Below are positions 34,209-38,047 of a stretch of DNA of 38,047 nt, one piece after another (the first letter of the stretch is position 1; each line of letters starts with the position of its first letter). Both the position numbers and the translations under genes were made by a program. A model generated the notes under the pieces. It did not search any database, was not told the origin of the DNA, and was given only the letters and a program-made list of their open reading frames with translations. Location of the stretch: the NCBI GenBank assembly GCA_002897915.1, contig BDTS01000070.1:1-38047 (forward strand), in the 5' to 3' direction. This DNA comes from a bacterium BMS3Bbin09 (GTDB lineage Bacteria; Nitrospirota; Thermodesulfovibrionia; UBA6902).

Positions 34209-35996
34209 ATGAATGTTACCGTGAAAAACGAAAAGCTTAACCAATGGATCAGAGAGGTTGCGGACCTCTGTCAGCCCGATGATATCTACATCTGCAATGG
34301 GTCAAAAGAAGAATACGATTTCATGATGGAGAAGATGATAAAGAGCGGCAGCGCCGTTCCGCTTAAAAAGCGGCCGAACAGTTTTCACTTCAGATCCGAC
34401 CCGAGTGATGTGGCCCGTGTCGAGGACCGCACTTATATCAGTACCACTTCTCAGGATGACGCGGGACCGACAAACAACTGGCTTGCGCCTGATGAGCTCA
34501 AGAAGACCATGCTCGATTTTTATAAGGGGTGCATGAAGGGGCGCACGATGTATGTGATACCATTTTCAATGGGCCCGATAGGCTCGCCTATTTCCAAGAT
34601 AGGTGTTGAGATCTCGGACAGCCCCTATGTGGTCGTCAATATGCATATCATGACCCGGGTGAGTGATAAAGTAATGGGACTCCTTGACGGAGGCGCAGAT
34701 TTTATCCCGTGTCTGCATTCGATAGGCGCGCCGCTTGCAGAAGGGCAGGAGGATGTTCAATGGCCCTGCGCTCCTATCGAGAACAAGTACATAAGTCACT
34801 TTCCCGAAGACAACCTGATCTGGTCCTATGGTTCGGGTTATGGCGGTAACGCATTGCTCGGAAAGAAGTGCCTGGCGCTCCGTATTGCCTCTGCAATGGC
34901 AAGGCGTGAGGGCTGGATGGCTGAGCATATGCTTATCTTACGTCTGACCGATCCGGAGGGGAAACAGTACCACATTGCGGCAGCTTTTCCGTCTGCTTGT
35001 GGAAAGACCAACCTGGCAATGATGCAGCCTTCTGTGCCGGGCTGGAAATGTGAATGTATTGGTGATGATATTGCATGGATGAAGACAGGCCCTGACGGCA
35101 GGCTTTACGCGATCAATCCCGAGAACGGTTTCTTCGGGGTCGCCCCGGGAACATCATACGGTACCAATCCGATGGCGATGGACTCAATAAAGGAAAATGT
35201 AATTTTCACCAATTGCGCTGTGACTGATGACAGCGATGTATGGTGGGAGGGAATGGATGGTGATGCACCCGCGCATGCGATCGACTGGAAGGGGAACGAC
35301 TGGACCCCTGAGAGCGGTACGGACGCTGCCCATCCAAATGCGCGCTTTACCGCACCCGCAGCTCAGTGCCCGGTGATCTGTGAGGACTGGGAAAAACCGG
35401 GGGGCGTTCCGATCGATATATTTATATTCGGCGGACGGCGCAGCACACTGGTGCCGCTTGTGTCTGAGGCTTACAACTGGGACCATGGTGTCTTCATTGG
35501 TGCGACAGCCGGGTCTGAGACCACTGCCGCGAACATAGGCTCTGTGGGCAATTTCAGGCGCGATCCGTTCGCGATGACACCGTTTTGCGGCTACAATATG
35601 GGTGACTATTTCAAGCATTGGTTCGATATGGGCAATAAACTCGGAGACAAGGCGCCCAGGTGTTTTTATGTGAACTGGTTCAGAAAGAGTGAAGACGGCA
35701 AATTCCTCTGGCCGGGGTTCAGCGACAACAGCCGCGTGCTCAAATGGATGTGTGAACGTGTTTCCGGCAAGGTTGGGGCTGATGAAACTCCTATCGGTCT
35801 GGTTCCGAAGGATGGAGACCTTGACACAAACGGCCTTGAAGTATCGGCGAAAGATATGAAGGAGATCATGAGTATTGATACCGACGGATGGAAGGCCGAG
35901 ATACCTGATATCGAACAGCACTTTGCAAAGTTCGGCGACCGCCTGCCCGAAAGGCTTACGAAACAACTTGAGGAGTTCAGGAAGAGGCTGGGTTAG
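34209..35996 (+). CDS. pckG: Phosphoenolpyruvate carboxykinase (GTP)
   Basis: 595 residues, typical of the GTP-dependent enzyme (about 600). The kinase P-loop FPSACGKTN includes the characteristic reactive cysteine (C264) and K266. Other conserved blocks: [40 protein letters not shown] and [10 protein letters not shown]. It interconverts oxaloacetate and phosphoenolpyruvate with GTP, for gluconeogenesis or, in anaerobes, possibly CO2 fixation. GGAGAAATAT precedes the ATG. The gene stands alone and is convergent with the zinc-ribbon gene. Confidence 0.97.
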   Translation: MNVTVKNEKLNQWIREVADLCQPDDIYICNGSKEEYDFMMEKMIKSGSAVPLKKRPNSFHFRSDPSDVARVEDRTYISTTSQDDAGPTNNWLAPDELKKTMLDFYKGCMKGRTMYVIPFSMGPIGSPISKIGVEISDSPYVVVNMHIMTRVSDKVMGLLDGGADFIPCLHSIGAPLAEGQEDVQWPCAPIENKYISHFPEDNLIWSYGSGYGGNALLGKKCLALRIASAMARREGWMAEHMLILRLTDPEGKQYHIAAAFPSACGKTNLAMMQPSVPGWKCECIGDDIAWMKTGPDGRLYAINPENGFFGVAPGTSYGTNPMAMDSIKENVIFTNCAVTDDSDVWWEGMDGDAPAHAIDWKGNDWTPESGTDAAHPNARFTAPAAQCPVICEDWEKPGGVPIDIFIFGGRRSTLVPLVSEAYNWDHGVFIGATAGSETTAANIGSVGNFRRDPFAMTPFCGYNMGDYFKHWFDMGNKLGDKAPRCFYVNWFRKSEDGKFLWPGFSDNSRVLKWMCERVSGKVGADETPIGLVPKDGDLDTNGLEVSAKDMKEIMSIDTDGWKAEIPDIEQHFAKFGDRLPERLTKQLEEFRKRLG

Positions 35997-36004
35997 TTTT
36001 TCTG

Positions 36005-36475
36005 CTACTCAATTATCATCAGGGTCAGGCCGCAGTCGCGGCATTCCGGATCGTTGGGACCAACAGGGGACCCGCAGGCCGGACACTTGCCCTGGTCAAC
36101 CAGTTCGTTGGATGCCTTGATCTCGGGGTGAACCTTTGCATAGTGTTCCTCTATTAATCCGGTTGCATTTTCCGCATTTTCTTTTGAAACGAGCAGCACG
36201 TAAGGTTGTCCGCTGCAGCCGCAGCCGGTATTTGCCTTCATCACACAGGGGACCTTGGCGTCGAGAAGCATGTTGTAGAGCTCATCGATCCAGTCGAGGT
36301 CGCCTTCTTTGACAGTTACCGTGTTCTCGATCATCTTCTCCCTGCATTGTTCCCGTTCTTCCTGGAGCTTCCTGTTTTCTTCGGGCAGTAGCAGGTCAGC
36401 GCCACAGTCAGTGCAGTTCTGAACATGATGAAAAAATTCGGTGTTGCATTCAGGGCATATTTTTATCTGTGACAT
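36005..36475 (-). CDS. Zinc-ribbon / DUF2007-like protein
   Basis: 156 residues. Zinc-ribbon cysteine pairs at both ends: CPEC with CTDC at the N-terminus, and CPAC with CRDC at the C-terminus. The middle (VKEGDLDWIDELYNMLLDAK, ... PYVLLVSKENAENA) resembles DUF2007, a small ferredoxin-like domain thought to bind ligands or take part in signalling. An unusual TGCGCSG lies in that domain. No signal peptide; cytoplasmic. It is convergent with pckG, 8 bases apart. Function unknown. Confidence 0.7.
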   Translation of the reverse strand: MSQIKICPECNTEFFHHVQNCTDCGADLLLPEENRKLQEEREQCREKMIENTVTVKEGDLDWIDELYNMLLDAKVPCVMKANTGCGCSGQPYVLLVSKENAENATGLIEEHYAKVHPEIKASNELVDQGKCPACGSPVGPNDPECRDCGLTLMIIE

Positions 36476-36588
36476 AGTGATTGATATAATAACAGATTTA
36501 ATGCGGGCTAGGGAATTCCATTGTTTTACAAATAGTTAATATTTGCCGCTATTTTCAGTTTTTTTTATGAAAAAAGCATCAGGATATC

Positions 36589-36597
36589 TGGTATAAT
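36589..36597 (+). promoter_or_regulatory. Extended -10 promoter (TGGTATAAT)
   Basis: TG at 36589-36590, one base, then TATAAT at 36592-36597: an extended -10, which can work without a -35 box (none seen). Transcription would start near 36604, about 55 bases before the DUF1566 gene. Confidence 0.5.
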
Positions 36598-36659
36598 GCA
36601 CTAACATATTGCAAAGTCAGATTCGATTTAATGCATAGATCAAGATATTGGTGGTGATG

Positions 36660-37253
36660 ATGAAACAGACAGTAAGGTTGGCACTTAAGGAACTGAGGAC
36701 GGTATTTATATCACTTGTTATTGTAATAATGTCCGCTGCTTTTCTGGTAGGCCCTGTGTATTCAGAAAAAAATAGCGATGAAAACGATTTTCTGTACCGC
36801 ATAAAGTATAAGAGCAGGTTTGTATCTGACGAGAATACTGTAATAGACACAAAAAAAGGGATAATGTGGCCCAAGAACTTTCATCCATTCAATTTGTGGA
36901 CAACGGTTGGTTTCGAACAGGCAGAGGCGGAGGTCCAGAGATTAAGGGACATATGTTATCTTGGTTATTGTGATTGGAGGGTGCCTACAGAAAGGGACTT
37001 CAAAAGCATAATAGACCGGGATAATATAAACCCTGCGCTGGTATATCCCCATCCGTTCGAAAACGTTGAGACACACTACCCTTACTGGACCCAGAACCCT
37101 GTTCAGGAACTTGCCACGGACAGAGGAATATGTGCAATCTATTTGAAGGTTGTCAGGTTCTGGGCCGGAGAGTTCGAACAGCAGAACAAAAATGAGGGGG
37201 CATTGCTCATTCCAAACCGGATCCACGACCCGGACAAGTACTACTCCAGATGA
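36660..37253 (+). CDS. Exported DUF1566 (Lcl C-terminal-like) domain protein
   Basis: 197 residues from the ATG at 36660; in-frame TTG, GTG, GTG and ATG codons directly before it make the start uncertain by up to four residues. An N-terminal signal or anchor segment (VFISLVIVIMSAAFLVGPVYS) leads to a DUF1566 domain with its hallmarks: VIDTKKGIMW, then an A-rich helix and GYCDWRVPTERDFKSIID. DUF1566 is a C-type-lectin-like fold found in surface and exported proteins; its ligand is unknown. A 28-bp palindrome lies 19 bases after the stop. Confidence 0.8.
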   Translation: MKQTVRLALKELRTVFISLVIVIMSAAFLVGPVYSEKNSDENDFLYRIKYKSRFVSDENTVIDTKKGIMWPKNFHPFNLWTTVGFEQAEAEVQRLRDICYLGYCDWRVPTERDFKSIIDRDNINPALVYPHPFENVETHYPYWTQNPVQELATDRGICAIYLKVVRFWAGEFEQQNKNEGALLIPNRIHDPDKYYSR

Positions 37254-37272
37254 TCTGTCATTTTTTTGCCGT

Positions 37273-37300
37273 GTAGGGGCAATTCATGAATTGCCCTTAC
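37273..37300. repeat. 28-bp dispersed palindrome, copy 3
   Basis: Arms GTAGGGGCA and TGCCCTTAC around the core ATTCATGAAT; the exact inverse of copy 1 (10377-10404). It lies downstream of the DUF1566 gene stop, so may act as its terminator. Confidence 0.9.
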
Positions 37301-37397
37301 GAATGCACATTACAACCCGTTATCCTGTCCCGCTCTTCTAAACTCAATTGCTTAGTAACGTTCAAAAGTTGTGGCAAATGATGGATTGAGATAATAA

Positions 37398-37454
37398 CAC
37401 GACCTCCTGTATGGTTAATGTTGACAAGACAAATACCAAAGGGAAGAGGTCGTG
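37398..37454 (+). promoter_or_regulatory. Inverted repeat that can mask the transposase ribosome site
   Basis: CACGACCTC (37398-37406) is the exact reverse complement of GAGGTCGTG (37446-37454), which ends at the ATG and contains the GAGG ribosome site. An mRNA starting upstream of 37398 could hide the start of the transposase; one starting inside the loop would not. Confidence 0.5.
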
Positions 37455-38047
37455 ATGGAACGAGAGATCAATATTACATTAAGATTAAATCTTGCAACAG
37501 GGAAAGTCAATTTAAATGAGATCGTCTATAAGCTGAAAGAGATTGGAGATACTGTTATGTTGGAGGTTTTAAAGAAGATTCTTATGAGTTATGATGATCT
37601 CATTGCGGAGCGATTGAGCAAGACAAAGGTTTATGCAAGTAAAGACAGGAAGGGTATGGGACGGCATATCATGAAGGGAGAAACAGAAGGCCGATTTTGT
37701 AGCGGGCGTAAGGTATGGAAACGAGGTTATCGTCAGGAGCCCCGGAATATTTCTACAGTATTTGGCAGCCTCAAACTGCCAGTGAGGGTTGTGGAATGTT
37801 GCAGGTGCGGTGCACGCTATTCTCCGCTTTTGGCTGCTTTGGATCTGAAGCCATATGCCCGTAAAGAGACGAATTTTGAGCATGAGGTGATTGAATCTGT
37901 AATAGACACCAACTATCGGAGGTTGATTGACGGAAGGTCGATTGATATCTCCCTTGGAGGTATTCATAATATTGTCGTTGGCAGTGATATAGGAGAGGTT
38001 TTTCAGGAGACGGCTTCTACAGAAGATTTATCCGCCATAATGGCAGA
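37455..38047 (+). mobile_element. Transposase-like gene, 5' part (insertion sequence cut by window edge)
   Basis: An open frame of 197 residues from ATG 37455 runs off the right edge. It begins MEREINITLRLNLATGKVNL. A zinc-finger-like CCRCGARYSPLLAALDL follows a short beta segment (TVFGSLKLPVRVVE), the arrangement seen at the N-terminus of ISKra4/ISLre2-like transposases. The catalytic domain would be beyond the edge. The exact family is uncertain. GAGG lies 6 bases before the ATG. The left end of the element should lie between 37301 and 37398, but a terminal inverted repeat cannot be confirmed without the other end. Confidence 0.6.

Noticed and set aside
35184-35966. Long antisense open frame (260 codons) inside pckG
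   Set aside because: It mirrors a strongly conserved enzyme in the other strand, has no ribosome site or recognisable domain, and is a normal effect of GC-biased codons.

Overview
The window looks like a chromosomal segment of an anaerobic bacterium of the Nitrospirota (Thermodesulfovibrio-like) or Desulfobacterota. This rests on three things: the ilvD-ilvB-ilvN-ilvC-psd-pssA-leuA-leuC-leuD gene order, multiheme c-type cytochromes in an operon with a membrane cytochrome b, and a PEP-CTERM protein downstream of a sigma-54-type promoter. It is an inference from gene content, since no rRNA or other phylogenetic marker is present.

Layout. 1-305 holds the start of hemW (minus strand, cut by the window edge). 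355-5283 is a defence-like block: an MntA/HepT toxin-antitoxin pair on the minus strand, then on the plus strand a single-chain type IIG-like restriction-modification enzyme followed by a PIN-like nuclease. The PIN gene is visibly AT-rich and overlaps by 4 bases a GC-richer housekeeping gene, namZ (DUF1343). 6487-8314 carries a SpoU-type RNA methyltransferase and NhaA. 8476-10380 is a fused MurU-AmgK enzyme, which with NamZ suggests salvage of N-acetylmuramic acid. 10406-13216 is a CbiMNQO-type nickel/cobalt ECF transporter whose ATPase runs in frame into a small histidine-striped helical domain. A PilZ protein and two lipoproteins follow (13412-15029).

15107-24962 is the biosynthetic core: branched-chain amino acid genes with the two phosphatidylethanolamine genes psd and pssA embedded among them. 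25039-27620 has a small DUF465 protein, a TatD-radical SAM fusion and truA. 27824-29570 is a sigma-54-type promoter with a lipoprotein and a PEP-CTERM protein. trpS and an M50 site-2 protease (minus) follow, then a divergent c7-b-c3 cytochrome operon (31389-34034), GTP-dependent PEP carboxykinase, a zinc-ribbon protein, a DUF1566 protein, and a transposase-like gene cut by the right edge.

Repeats are a clear theme. Three copies of a 28-bp palindrome sit just after stop codons and keep their pairing through compensatory changes. A C7/G7 hairpin repeat is inserted in frame within murU-amgK. Another palindrome lies between psd and pssA. No tRNA, rRNA or CRISPR array was seen.

The best candidates for undescribed biology are the type IIG-PIN pair, the CbiO fusion to an HxxxHxxxHxxxH helix with its own internal ribosome binding site, the c7-b-c3 cytochrome complex with a CX8CH motif, and the in-frame repeat at the MurU/AmgK junction.
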